A stretch of DNA of 32,038 bases from Candidatus Udaeobacter sp. (GTDB taxonomy: Bacteria > Verrucomicrobiota > Verrucomicrobiia > Chthoniobacterales > UBA10450), in contig JAALOD010000024.1 of the NCBI GenBank assembly GCA_013372845.1, forward strand, positions 1 to 32,038, in the 5' to 3' direction. Below, in pieces: positions 11,526 to 20,485 of this stretch. Within the stretch, counting starts at the first letter, position 1, and each line of letters begins with the position of its first letter. Below the pieces are notes generated by a model. The model saw nothing but the letters and a program-made list of their open reading frames with translations. It was not told the DNA's origin and searched no databases. Both the position numbers and the translations under genes were made by a program.

Positions 11526-12004
11526 CGCGTGCGTTCAGCGCTTTCAACAGGCTCGGCGTCACGTGAAGGACTTGTTTCGTCATCCTCGGCTCGTGTGCGC
11601 ATCCGTCGAAATTGTTCCTCGAGCTTCTTCAGCTCTTCGTCGGAAAGATCCTCGAGATCGACGAGTTCATTGCGTGCGTCTTTGATTGCTCGAATCAGTT
11701 CGTCCAATTTCAAATGAACTGCTTTAGCGTCGCGGTTTTGCGTGTTCTGAATCAGGAACACCATCAGGAACGTGATAATGGTCGTAGCAGTGTTGATGAT
11801 CAGTTGCCACGTATCGGAGAAATGAAATGTGGGGCCAGTTAGAAGCCAAACAAGGATGACCAGCACAGCTCCAGCAAATGCCCAGGCGCTGCCGAGTATG
11901 ACGGAGGAACGACGCGCGAAAATTCGGAACGCGTCACTGACGACGCAAAAGAAATCACGTTCCTGCCCGTCTTTCTTCGGTTTTTCGGTCTGGGTCTTGC
12001 TCAA
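11522..12004 (-). CDS. Low-affinity iron permease family protein
   Basis: 160 aa with an N-terminal basic region, two membrane segments (SVILGSAWAFAGAVLVILVW and LIINTATTIITFLMVFLIQ), then the conserved QNTQNRDAKAVHLKLDELIRA block and an acidic coiled-coil tail. This is the pattern of the PF04120 'low affinity iron permease' family. Bacterial members are much smaller than fungal Fet4, and their iron-transport role is not established. Monocistronic and convergent with nth. Confidence 0.85.
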   Translation of the reverse strand: MSKTQTEKPKKDGQERDFFCVVSDAFRIFARRSSVILGSAWAFAGAVLVILVWLLTGPTFHFSDTWQLIINTATTIITFLMVFLIQNTQNRDAKAVHLKLDELIRAIKDARNELVDLEDLSDEELKKLEEQFRRMRTRAEDDETSPSRDAEPVESAERTR

Positions 12005-12129
12005 TGCTACTTTAGTTTTCGCGCGTGAGTCCTAGATTGCGCGCAGAAAACGCGCTGGCTGTTCAGACCTTGTGCAGAGAGCGGGATTGATTTTCCCGCC
12101 GGTTTAGGGAACACTTAGCTCCCGAATTC

Positions 12130-14067
12130 ATGCAGCACAGCCCAGCGTTTTCACGTCTGCAAACTGTCCCGCCTGCGCCGGTCAGCCCGCCCAGGTCGAA
12201 GTTGTGGATACTCGATTCATGGCGTGACCTGATTCTATACGTCGGCACGCCGCTTTTGTTGCTGCCGGCTTTCGCGCTGGCCCAGGCCCGCTGGAGTCCG
12301 CAGGATATTTATCTCTTTGTCGCGGCGTTCGGCGCAATGGGACATCACCTGCCGGGGATGATCCGCGCCTATGGCGATCGCGCTTTGTTCGAGCGGTTCA
12401 AATGGCGCTTTATTCTCGCGCCGCTCTTCCTTCTCGCGGTCTGTACGGCCTTTTTTTGGTGGGACCTGAAAGGAATTTTGCTGGTCGTTTTCTTCTGGGG
12501 CGTCTGGCACGGATTGATGCAAACTTATGGGTTCTGCCGCATCTACGACGCCAAAGCTGGAACCTTCGACGCGCTCACCCGGCGGCTCGATTTCGCAATG
12601 TGCGTAATCTGGTTCGCCACGGCCGTAGCACTTTCACCATATCGGCTGAGTGATACCCTCGATACCTATTACATGTGTGGCGGACCCTTTATCCCGCCAT
12701 CAGTCGTTCAACACGGCCAACAACTGTTCCTTTTCGCGGCCATCACAGTTTCAGTCCTCTTTCTTCTGCATTTTGGACGATTGTGGGTCATAGGGAAGCG
12801 ACCCAATCCCGTGAAGGTTGCTCTGCTCGTGACGAGCATCGCGTTTTGGTGGTACTGCAATAATCTTGTCGCGAATATTCTCGTAGGTATTGCGCTGTTC
12901 GAAGTCTTCCACGACGTGCAATACCTCTCGCTAGTCTGGATCTACAACCGCAACCGAGTGGAAAAAGACAGTAATATTGGTGGATTCATGCGCTTTGTCT
13001 TTCGACGGAGCGGTTCACTCATTGGGCTTTATGTAGGGCTTGTCTTTGCCTATGGCTCGCTGAGCTATTTCAATGCCCATCTCGGGATAGATACGGTTAA
13101 ACGCATCCTTACCGGCGTGGTCACCGCTTCCACGCTGCTCCATTTTTATTACGATGGGTTTATCTGGAAAGTGCGGGAGCGCTCCACGCGCCAATCGCTA
13201 GGGCTTGCGGGTGGAACGGCTGACGTATCACTGGGCGGTTTTCTTCCAGGCTGGGCCTGGCACGGCTTGAAATGGGCTGCAGTATTTGTTTTGCCGTTAA
13301 GCGCGCTCTGGTTTTGGCAGACGCACCTCATGGTTCCAGAGCTCCAACGGCGAGCATGGCTTGTAGCAGATGTGCCGATGGGTGCGAAACAGCATTTTGA
13401 TTACGGCCTGGCGTTGCAAAAAGAAGGCCAATGGGAGCAGGCAGAACAACAATATAAAATCGCGCTCAGCTACAAGCCGGCTGATGCCAAGTCGCATATG
13501 AACCTTGCCACTGCCTTGGCGGCGCAGGCCAGGTACGATGCAGCTGTACCACACGTGGAAGAGGCGTTGCGTCTTCAACCCGACAACGGCGAATTTCATT
13601 TCGGTTATGCCAGCTTGCTCCAGCGACTTGGGCGCGGAGACGAAGCCGGACTTCAATACGAAGCGGCGGCGCGTCTCCTGCCGGACTCGCCGGAAGCGCA
13701 TTACGATTATGCATTAATCCTTGCCTCAGCAGGCAAAGGAAATGATGCCCTGAGGGAGTTGCAGAGGACGGTTCAGCTGAGACCCGATTATGTGGACGCT
13801 CAACTAAAATTGGCCGACGCGCTATTTGCAAAAGGTGATCTTGAAGAGGCCAAAATGCATTATACTACGGCGCTTGGTGCGGATCCCAAGTTGGCAGTCG
13901 CTCACAATAGTTTAGGCAGGCTTTACCTGACTCAGGGGCAAATCTCTCAGGCCATTGTTCAATTCGGTGAAGCGTTGCGCCTGAATCCCGATTACAAAGA
14001 GGCCGAGGAAAATCTGCGCGTCGCCAAAGCAAGCGACGCTCAATTTCTTCGACAAACGCACAATTGA
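12130..14067 (+). CDS. Membrane protein with histidine-bearing multi-pass domain fused to TPR repeats
   Basis: 645 aa, not a family I can name. Residues 30-400 contain about ten hydrophobic segments. Short polar motifs with His lie at membrane edges: GHHLPGMIRAYGD (H72, H73), WHGLMQTYGFCRIYD (H127), FEVFHDVQYLSLVW (H261) and LLHFYYDGFIWKVR (H338). Residues 420-630 form about six TPRs of the N-P-D and Y-x-A-L type, ending LRLNPDYKEAEENLRVAK. The His pattern recalls integral-membrane metal-dependent enzymes such as Brp/Blh oxygenases, but I cannot show homology. The TPR side may scaffold partners. No frameshift. It is followed within four bases by the broken arginase-family gene. Confidence 0.85.
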   Translation: MQHSPAFSRLQTVPPAPVSPPRSKLWILDSWRDLILYVGTPLLLLPAFALAQARWSPQDIYLFVAAFGAMGHHLPGMIRAYGDRALFERFKWRFILAPLFLLAVCTAFFWWDLKGILLVVFFWGVWHGLMQTYGFCRIYDAKAGTFDALTRRLDFAMCVIWFATAVALSPYRLSDTLDTYYMCGGPFIPPSVVQHGQQLFLFAAITVSVLFLLHFGRLWVIGKRPNPVKVALLVTSIAFWWYCNNLVANILVGIALFEVFHDVQYLSLVWIYNRNRVEKDSNIGGFMRFVFRRSGSLIGLYVGLVFAYGSLSYFNAHLGIDTVKRILTGVVTASTLLHFYYDGFIWKVRERSTRQSLGLAGGTADVSLGGFLPGWAWHGLKWAAVFVLPLSALWFWQTHLMVPELQRRAWLVADVPMGAKQHFDYGLALQKEGQWEQAEQQYKIALSYKPADAKSHMNLATALAAQARYDAAVPHVEEALRLQPDNGEFHFGYASLLQRLGRGDEAGLQYEAAARLLPDSPEAHYDYALILASAGKGNDALRELQRTVQLRPDYVDAQLKLADALFAKGDLEEAKMHYTTALGADPKLAVAHNSLGRLYLTQGQISQAIVQFGEALRLNPDYKEAEENLRVAKASDAQFLRQTHN

Positions 14068-14070
14068 TTT

Positions 14071-14918
14071 TTGGTTGGCCGCGCTCTTCATTTTAATCTG
14101 GATGACGCGTGGCGGGACGAACCGTTGGGTCTTCCTGTGATTGACGCGCGCGCCTGGGGACCGCGGCTGCGCTTCTCTCGCCGACACGCCTCATCGAGCA
14201 ATTTTATCGCGAACACGAGACAAATCTTGGCGCGCCATTCTTACTTTACGGCTCCGGCGACTTTCATCACCTGACCGCGCTGCGCCCGCGACACATTCCA
14301 GAGCGGATTGTGTTGGTTTCCTTCGATAATCATCCTGATTGGGCTGTTGGTCCGGCCAAGTGGGCATGTGGCGGCTGGGTTAATCGTGCGTTGGAGCTAT
14401 CAAATGTCAGCCGAGTGAGCGTGCTGGGGCTGCGGAAATTTCGAGTGCTGGTGGCCGCATCAAATCTTCGGAACCGTCGGGCCGAACGCGCAGGCGTATT
14501 GGAGAGTTCATCCCTGGGCAGACGATCGCCCCGCGAAAGATCGAGAACGTCGGGGCGCGATATTACACGAGAGATTGGCGCGAGCACTTTGAGCAATTTT
14601 GCAAACGGCAGGCGGGAAAACGTTTACGTCACAATCGATCTTGATTGTCTCGATGCTAGCGAGGCGGTGACAAATTGGGAGGCGGGCCGCTTCACATTGC
14701 AGATCTTGAATGGGCGCTTGGGAAATTGCGTGAGTCGTCGCGCAGATTATTGAGGCGATATTTGCGGCGCCTATTCACCGCCAAACGCCGTTTCAAACAG
14801 CGGTTCGCTGCGGAATTCGATCACCCAAAATCCATTTGCCGACTACCGACCGGATCCACCAGATCAATTTGGCAGCCCTGGAAAATTGTGGCCGTTGCTG
14901 TCGGCGCGTGAATTTTGA
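14071..14918 (+). pseudogene. Arginase/ureohydrolase-family protein, frameshifted
   Basis: Pieces in successive frames form one ureohydrolase-like protein: LHFNLDDAWRDEPLGLPVIDARAWGPRL, then GSGDFHHLTALRPRHIPERIVLVSFDNHPDW (metal-binding GxxH and DNHxD), then WACGGWVNRALEL, then HPWADDRP, then NVYVTIDLDCLDASEA (the DxDxxD metal motif of arginases), ending EKLWPLLSAREF with TGA at 14918. About five indels are needed; several are losses in runs, such as AAAAA read as AAAA before LWPLLSA and AAAAA as AAAA before VYVTID. The start is a TTG at 14071 or has been lost. Substrate unknown. Confidence 0.78.
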
Positions 14919-15035
14919 GGGCGACTCCGGAGCCCTGCGTTGCAGAAGCTCCGCCTCCATAAGAGGCCGTGGCTAGCTGAGGAAACGAGCACAATCCCGA
15001 CGCTGATCAGCAACGCGCCAACCGCCAGTCGCGGT

Positions 15036-15314
15036 TTAGCTTCTCTTTAGCGCGACTGCTGCCGTCAGCGTGATGAAGATCACGCTCAAACCTTGGAATG
15101 GATAGAGATAACTCAGGTCGAATCGCTGCAGCAATCCGAGTGTGAGAAAGAAGGAGATCGTCATCAGAATAACGGCGGCGGTGACCTTCCAGACAAACTG
15201 GGCGTCCCGAAAACCTGTCGTTGTGGTGGCCACCATCGCTCGTTTCAGAATGAGCTGAGCCGCGACGAAGCTTACGAGAGAAACAACGATGAAAAAGAAC
15301 GCGAGAAAACTCAC
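15036..15314 (-). CDS. EamA/SMR-type half-transporter, second subunit
   Basis: 92 aa with three to four membrane segments (FLAFFFIVVSLVSFVAAQLI, VTAAVILMTISFFLTLGLL, YPFQGLSVIFITLTAAVAL). Start chosen as the GTG at 15314, which overlaps the TGA of the upstream gene (GTGA); the ORF-track extension to 15548 lies inside that gene in another frame. The size and paired arrangement resemble ArnE/ArnF, which form a heterodimer that flips undecaprenyl-phosphate-sugar, or paired SMR exporters. It is short at the C-terminus (ends ALKRS) and may be trimmed. Confidence 0.78.
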   Translation of the reverse strand: MSFLAFFFIVVSLVSFVAAQLILKRAMVATTTTGFRDAQFVWKVTAAVILMTISFFLTLGLLQRFDLSYLYPFQGLSVIFITLTAAVALKRS

Positions 15315-15715
15315 AGGCGTTCCTCGATTTGTGCGATCGGTTTCGCGACCAGCGCTAATCCAATAACAACCAACGCAATCCCGCACCAACGCAGTGGCGA
15401 AATCAATTCGCCTAGAAAAATCCAACAGCCAAGCGGAACGAGGATATCGACCACACGCGACAAAGGAAAAGCGATGGTGATCGGAATATATCTCAACACA
15501 TAAAGCCAACTGATAAAGCTGGCGATGATGAGAAGAATCGCCCACCACACCAGCGGCGAAGCCAAACCGTTAACGCCGGTCCAGGACCACGCGCTGTCAG
15601 TGTTCGCCACCTCGGTTGCACCGCGCTTCAAAAGAAATTCAGACACCAGCACGCACGCAACGCTGAGAGTAAGTTGCAGCCAGGGGTTGCGGAAACCGGA
15701 AGGACGATTTTGCAT
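15311..15715 (-). CDS. EamA/SMR-type half-transporter, first subunit
   Basis: 134 aa with four hydrophobic segments (WLQLTLSVACVLVSEFLLK, LVWWAILLIIASFISWLYVL, IPITIAFPLSRVVDILVPL, WCGIALVVIGLALVAK) and the SMR/EamA-like IPITIAFPLSRV...LGELISPLRW region. It is translationally coupled to the following 92-aa protein (GTGA), so the two probably act as a heterodimer in the inner membrane. The substrate is not visible from the sequence. Confidence 0.82.
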   Translation of the reverse strand: MQNRPSGFRNPWLQLTLSVACVLVSEFLLKRGATEVANTDSAWSWTGVNGLASPLVWWAILLIIASFISWLYVLRYIPITIAFPLSRVVDILVPLGCWIFLGELISPLRWCGIALVVIGLALVAKPIAQIEERL

Positions 15716-15771
15716 CCGTTTTTCTAGCCTTTAGTGATGTCATCGCAACCGATTTCGGCTTCGCAGCGAGC

Positions 15772-15842
15772 CTGTAGCCACCGGCCTGTGGCCGGTTACA
15801 GAGCCGGGACCGCCGAGACGGCCCACAGGGCCGTGGCTACAG
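15772..15842. repeat. TGTAG...CTACA palindromic element, 71 bp
   Basis: Outer arms CTGTAGCCAC / GTGGCTACAG are a perfect 10-bp inverted repeat. Inside are CCGGCC-tgt-GGCCGG (15781-15795) and GGCCC-aca-GGGCC (15820-15832). It lies between the 3' end of the acyltransferase remnant and the start of the transporter pair, all on the minus strand. Confidence 0.8.
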
Positions 15843-15851
15843 CAGATTCGA

Positions 15852-17023
15852 TCAGAGCTGATCGGCGTTAGGAAACCGCTGTAAAACCGGGTCGTGACGC
15901 GTCGGACCTAGATATTTAATGAGGCGGCGAAAGAGCGGATTGAGCAGCGGACTTGTGTGCATGACGTAGAGATCGAGCGGCACAAGCTCGCAATCCAGAT
16001 GCAGTTTCGGCTCGTAGTTCAGCGGGTTGCTGTAGTAATACTTCAAACCCTGTTCTAGCGCCCAGGAAATGATGTCGCGCAGGGTGTAAAAATAAAGATG
16101 CAGATCGAGCGCGACGCTATAGTCAGTCCAATGCATTCGTCATAAATTTTGTCGTCGCAGACGAGGCAAAAGCTGAATGCGACGATCCTGCCAGCTGGCG
16201 CCAGATGAAAAGCGCGCTCGTTCCGGCATCCGCTGTGCGATTGCGCGAAAATAATCTTTGTCAGCGTCTCGAATTTTAATGGTGAACGCTCGTGGACGGC
16301 GAGATACAGGGGTAGATCTCATCAACAAGAGCCGTGATGTCGCTGACTACTCCATCTCGATCTTGGGTGCACGCTCGGCTTTGCGGAATTTTCGGCGCAG
16401 ATCTTTTCGGTCGCCTTGCTAAGTGTGCGAAAATATTCGTCCCAGTTGTTGTAATGGAGTGAAAGCCGCGTCATCGGCATGCTGGGAATCCGGCATAACC
16501 ATTCGGGAAACGTTTCGAGTTCCGAGCGATAGGTCGCCGGAAAATCTTTCAAAACGATCAGTGAAGCTTTGTTCTGCCTTGCATAAGTCGAAAGGCTCGC
16601 CTGCAAGGCGTTTGCCACCCATGCTTCGTCTCTCTCGTCGCACGCGCTCAGGTCGCCCGTGCCGGCTGCACAGCCAACCATCAAAACGCGCATTGTTAGA
16701 AAGCGCGGGAAAACTTTGCGAACACGATCAACGATCGAACTAATTTTGCCTGGCACGCCTTCGATGAGATTTTGCCGGACGAAGAATACGGGCTGGATTG
16801 CTCGCGCATTGCCGGAACCGTCTTCGAGCAGCAGATAACGGTACTCGAAACCACCCTCGACCGTTTCTTCCACGATCTCGTAGTATCGATGGTCTTTGCA
16901 CTTGTTGTGAAACGCTCGTCGCCAGGCGTCGCAATTGTGCAGCTCGGAGCGTGTGACGATCTTTGCCACCCTTTGGGAAGTTGGAACGCTGCTGCTAGGC
17001 GGCATAGGAACAGGTTTTCGCAA
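15852..17023 (-). pseudogene. GNAT/FemAB-like N-acyltransferase, frameshifted
   Basis: ORF 16322-17023 gives the N-terminal part (VPGKISSIVDRVRKVFPRFLTMRVLMVGC, LSLHYNNWDEYFRTLSKAT). Frames then change repeatedly between about 16410 and 16135 (KDLRRKFRKAERAPKIEME, then VVSDITALVDEIYP, then KDYFRAIAQRMPERARF, then GRIVAFSFCLVCDDKIYDECIGL). ORF 15852-16136 carries the C-terminus (DYSVALDLHLYFYTLRDIISWALEQGLKYYYSNPLNYEPKLHL). This matches the COG3146/GNAT-like acyltransferase layout. The shifts I could read are mainly losses of one base in C, G or T runs. Acyl donor and acceptor unknown. Confidence 0.76.
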
Positions 17024-17171
17024 CCTTGCCGCGACTAAAGTTGGATGGTCGGCTGTTCTGCATTCGGTTTAAGAGCGTGAGACTGGCGTCGATCTTCATT
17101 GAAAAGAAAACGCAAGGTGAACAAACCTGCGAGCAAGTTTGTCAAAATTGTTCGCACACCGCGTTTTCGAA

Positions 17172-18290
17172 GTGAATCGTATTGAAGAGCGTTCCTTGCA
17201 ATCGAAGGTCCTGGCGACGGCCGCAGCTGTCGCGCTGGCAATGGTTCTTGGCGCGCTGGATTATTTTACAGGTCGTGATTGGGCAATATCGGCCTTCTAT
17301 CTGCTGCCGACGTGCCTGGCGGCATGGATGGCCGGCCGGTGGGCGGGATTCGCGGTAGGAGCTTTGTGCACAGGCGCGTGGTTCTTCAGCGATGTGTTCA
17401 ATGGCGCAACATATCAGTCTCCGCTGATTCCCGCTTGGAACGCGACCATGCTTTTTATATTCTTTTTGGTTGTCGTCTGGCTACTCACTGCATTCCAGCA
17501 TTCTCACTACCACCTGGAGCAAACAGTCGAGCAGCGAACAGCCGCGCTGCGGACGGAGATTGAAGAACGAAAACGGCTGGAACAGGCTAAGCTCCAGGCG
17601 GAGCGCCTCGGCGTAGTTGGTGCCATGGCAGCCCAGGTTGCGCATGAAATTCGGAATCCGCTTGGCTCTATCTCGCTCAATCTTGACTTGATCGGGGAGG
17701 AACTTCACGCTTTTGCAAACTCCAGCGGCAGTTCCACTGCCGAATGCGACGTGCTCCTCCGCGAAATGCGTTCGCAGGTATTCCGAATCCGCCAGGTGCT
17801 GCAGGAGTATCTCCGGTTCGCGCGAATGCCGAAGTCCGAGCGTGCCGCGGTTTCGCTGCCCGCCTTTCTTGAAGAAAAACTTAATTTCGTGCAGCCGTTG
17901 CTTGATCAAAAGCACGTGGATTTAAGCAGGACGATTGATCCGAACCTACCACCAGTTCAGGTCGATGCCGAGCAACTCTGGGAAGCCATTTTGAATCTAA
18001 TCAGTAATGCGTTGGATGCGATGCCCGATGGAGGAAACCTGACTGTGAGCGCGCAAAGGCATGGCGCGGAAGCTTTGGTATCGATCAGCGATAACGGTCG
18101 CGGCATGACCGAGGAAGAAGCTCGGCATCTTTTTGTCCCGTTCTTTACCACAAAGAGCGATGGCACGGGCCTGGGTCTCGCATACACGCAGCGGGTCGTC
18201 AACGAACATGGCGGTAAGATTAATTGTGCTACGGCGCGGGGCAAAGGCAGCACTTTTAGCATTCAACTTCCACTTGCTGTCGCTGCATGA
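17172..18290 (+). CDS. Membrane-bound sensor histidine kinase
   Basis: 372 aa from the GTG at 17172; the ORF track uses a TTG at 17139, and neither has a clear Shine-Dalgarno sequence. About four membrane segments fill residues 13-108, followed by a coiled coil (TVEQRTAALRTEIEERKRLEQAKLQAERL). The H-box is AQVAHEIRNPLGS with His158. The ATPase domain has N-box LNLISNALDAMPDGG, G1 DNGRGM, F-box FVPFFTTK and G2 GTGLGL. There is no separate periplasmic sensor domain, so sensing is probably in the membrane. A response regulator follows 99 bp downstream on the same strand; together they form a two-component system. Confidence 0.92.
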   Translation: MNRIEERSLQSKVLATAAAVALAMVLGALDYFTGRDWAISAFYLLPTCLAAWMAGRWAGFAVGALCTGAWFFSDVFNGATYQSPLIPAWNATMLFIFFLVVVWLLTAFQHSHYHLEQTVEQRTAALRTEIEERKRLEQAKLQAERLGVVGAMAAQVAHEIRNPLGSISLNLDLIGEELHAFANSSGSSTAECDVLLREMRSQVFRIRQVLQEYLRFARMPKSERAAVSLPAFLEEKLNFVQPLLDQKHVDLSRTIDPNLPPVQVDAEQLWEAILNLISNALDAMPDGGNLTVSAQRHGAEALVSISDNGRGMTEEEARHLFVPFFTTKSDGTGLGLAYTQRVVNEHGGKINCATARGKGSTFSIQLPLAVAA

Positions 18291-18389
18291 CATGACGATT
18301 TCCCTTTTTCAATTTTCCGAGCGCGATTGGGTTTTTGTCGCCGCTGGACGATTTGGCATATCGTCAGGCGTAATTCTTTTGGAACGATT

Positions 18390-18785
18390 ATGGAAAACCT
18401 GAGAAACAAATCTGTTTTAGTCGTTGATGACGATCCGGGAATGCTCCGGGCAATGATGAAAGTGCTTGCCAAAGAAGGCATGCGAGTCACGGGACTCTCT
18501 GATCCAACTGCGGTTGTAACGACGCTTGCGGAGTCTGAACCACGATTCGACCTGGTCATTACTGACCTCCGGATGCCCACGTTCAGCGGGCGCGGGGTTT
18601 TAGCGCTTGCCGGCGCGTTGCCAAAACTGCCAGTGATTATCATCACTGCATTTGGCGGACCTCAGGTCGAAGCTCAGGCGCTCCAATTGGGTGCCTTTGC
18701 CTTTCTCGAGAAGCCGGTTGCCGCCGCCGAATTGGTTGATGTGGTAAAGCGTGCGATCGAAGTGTCGCCGATTCAGGAAGTGTAG
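18390..18785 (+). CDS. Single-domain response regulator
   Basis: 131 aa, a receiver domain with no output domain. Acidic pocket DDD at residues 13-15, phosphoacceptor Asp59 in FDLVITDLRMP, conserved Thr in VIIITAFGG, and conserved Lys in FLEKPV. Start at 18390 (MENLRNKSVLVVDDD); the ORF-track extension to 18327 has no family support. As partner of the upstream kinase it must act by protein contact or phosphotransfer, since no DNA-binding domain is present. Confidence 0.92.
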   Translation: MENLRNKSVLVVDDDPGMLRAMMKVLAKEGMRVTGLSDPTAVVTTLAESEPRFDLVITDLRMPTFSGRGVLALAGALPKLPVIIITAFGGPQVEAQALQLGAFAFLEKPVAAAELVDVVKRAIEVSPIQEV

Positions 18786-18800
18786 CTGGATAGCTCCTTC

Positions 18801-19919
18801 CTAGGGGCTCGATCGTTTCGGCGCTGCAGCCTCAAGGGCTTCCACTTTAAGCACGCCTCCGCGGATGTGGAGATCGCGCTGCGGGAATGGGAATTCAATC
18901 CTGGCTTCGCGGAGTTTCTTTTCGATAGCGAAATTAAGATCGCTTCGGTAGCGGCTCGGACGAGCGCTCATTTCGCTGCTCCACACCACCAGCTTAAAAT
19001 CAATCGAGTTCTCTGCAAATTGTTCCAGCAAAACGCCCGGGGCCGGCTCCTTTAAAGTATGGGGATTCTCGTGCGCCACAGCCAGCAGTAAGTCCCGCAC
19101 CTTGGCGACGTCGCTGCCATAAGCTACGCCCACTGGAATGCGGAACCGGACGCGGCGGTCCCCGTACGTCCAGTTGGTTACCGAGGAATCGATGAATTTC
19201 GTGTTTGGCACGATCATCATGATGTTGTCGTTAGTGCGGATAACCGTGCTGCGCGCTCGGATATGCTCGACTTGACCGGCGATCCCGGCTACTTCGACGC
19301 GATCCCCGATTGTAATCGGCCTCTCCGCCAGGATCACCAGGCCGCTAATGAAATTACTGGCGATATTCTGCAAACCGAACCCCACGCCGACTCCGACCGC
19401 GCCAGCGAAAACCGTTAAAGCCGCGAGATGAATCCCCGTGTTCTCCAAGACAATGAAAATGCCGACCACCAGCACGATGTTGCTGACGACTTGGGCAATC
19501 GCGTACTGGAGCGAACGATCGAGGCCGCTTTGCGCAAGCAGCCGGTTAAAGAGAAAGCGTTTCGTTCTCGAAGAAATCCAAAAAACTGCGATCAAGAGCG
19601 CCACCAACAGGAAAAGCTGAAGCAGGCTCAGCCTGATAGCCGGTAGACCGGCGTTCCAGCCCAGTGGAATCCCAGCGGCGTTAATCGCATTGACCGTAAA
19701 AAAGACGATCGACGCCAGACTCAGGATGGTCGTGACGATCGCGATAAAATTTGTATCGATCTTGAAGCGGCTAAAAAAACGGCGAACGACATCGCTTTGT
19801 AGAAATCGTGCAATGACAAGGCCTGCCACGAAAAAGGCAGCGAACGCAGCCAAGCCGAGGAAAGTGACGTAATGGCCGCCTACGTAAAACAGCGGCCGCT
19901 CGAGAAGCGTCAATTCCAC
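18801..19919 (-). CDS. Small-conductance mechanosensitive channel (MscS family)
   Basis: 372 aa from a GTG start with AGGGA just upstream on the coding strand. Four to five membrane segments precede the pore helix LTVFAGAVGVGVGFGLQNIASNFISGLVILAERPITIGDRVEV, whose Gly/Ala pattern is diagnostic of MscS TM3 and the following beta domain. The cytoplasmic part continues with VPNTKFIDSSVTNWTYGDRRVRF. It releases solutes on hypo-osmotic shock. Convergent with the response regulator, 15 bp apart; no frameshift. Confidence 0.94.
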   Translation of the reverse strand: MELTLLERPLFYVGGHYVTFLGLAAFAAFFVAGLVIARFLQSDVVRRFFSRFKIDTNFIAIVTTILSLASIVFFTVNAINAAGIPLGWNAGLPAIRLSLLQLFLLVALLIAVFWISSRTKRFLFNRLLAQSGLDRSLQYAIAQVVSNIVLVVGIFIVLENTGIHLAALTVFAGAVGVGVGFGLQNIASNFISGLVILAERPITIGDRVEVAGIAGQVEHIRARSTVIRTNDNIMMIVPNTKFIDSSVTNWTYGDRRVRFRIPVGVAYGSDVAKVRDLLLAVAHENPHTLKEPAPGVLLEQFAENSIDFKLVVWSSEMSARPSRYRSDLNFAIEKKLREARIEFPFPQRDLHIRGGVLKVEALEAAAPKRSSP

Positions 19920-19989
19920 GTTCCCTAGTGTGAACGCGTTATGGGCCTTCGCAACCCTGGAGCCGCGCCGGTCAAATACACGCGTTGGC

Positions 19990-20067
19990 GTTGTAGTGGC
20001 GTTTGTGTCAAACGCCTGAGCTATACGGGAAAAGATAGGCGCTCGCCGCGGCGAGCGCCTCTACAAC
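19990..20067. repeat. TGTAG...CTACA palindromic element with a 24-bp perfect palindrome
   Basis: Outer arms GTTGTAG / CTACAAC. Inner hairpin GGCGTTTG-tgt-CAAACGCC (19998-20016) and a perfect 24-bp palindrome, AGGCGCTCGCCG followed by its complement CGGCGAGCGCCT (20037-20060). It lies between acpP (3' end) and the mscS-type gene (5' end), both minus strand, so it could also act as an acpP terminator, although no T-run follows. Confidence 0.8.
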
Positions 20068-20086
20068 ATCAGCAGCGTCCGCCAGC

Positions 20087-20335
20087 TTACTGCTGCTTGG
20101 CGCGCTCTTCGATATACTTGATCACGTCGCCGACTGTCTGCAGCTTTTCGGCGTCTTCGTCCGGGACTTCGACCGAAAATTCTTCTTCAAATGCCATCAC
20201 CAGTTCGACAATATCCAGCGAGTCCGCGCCCAAATCCTCAATGAACGACGCCTGTGGCGTAACCTGCTCGGGGTTAACGCCCAGTTGCTCGACAATGATG
20301 TCTTTAACTTTCTCTTCGATCGATTTTTCCGCCAT
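20087..20335 (-). CDS. acpP: Acyl carrier protein
   Basis: 82 aa, strongly acidic. The phosphopantetheine attachment motif is [18 protein letters not shown]. Start at 20335 ([19 protein letters not shown]), which fits the family; the ORF-track extension to 20446 is leader. ACP carries acyl chains in fatty-acid synthesis in the cytoplasm. Here it is not beside fabD/fabG/fabF as in many bacteria; it stands divergent from the 509-aa unknown gene. The leader contains TTGACA (20422-20427 on the minus strand) without a convincing -10. Confidence 0.96.
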   Translation of the reverse strand: MAEKSIEEKVKDIIVEQLGVNPEQVTPQASFIEDLGADSLDIVELVMAFEEEFSVEVPDEDAEKLQTVGDVIKYIEERAKQQ

Positions 20336-20485
20336 AAAATTTGTTCGGTTTGTGTTGGTGCGCGTGGAAAAGCCTAAAGCATTTCCGGGCACAGCATGGC
20401 AAGTAAATGAATTAAAGAGGTTGTCAATCATTTTCGGGTTTGGCACTTACACCTTCACGTTTGCTTCCGTTTGCCATTCGAGTAG

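Noticed and set aside
18291-18389. Extension of the response regulator to the ATG-like start at 18327
   Set aside because: The extra 21 residues have no family match, and the receiver domain begins normally at 18390.
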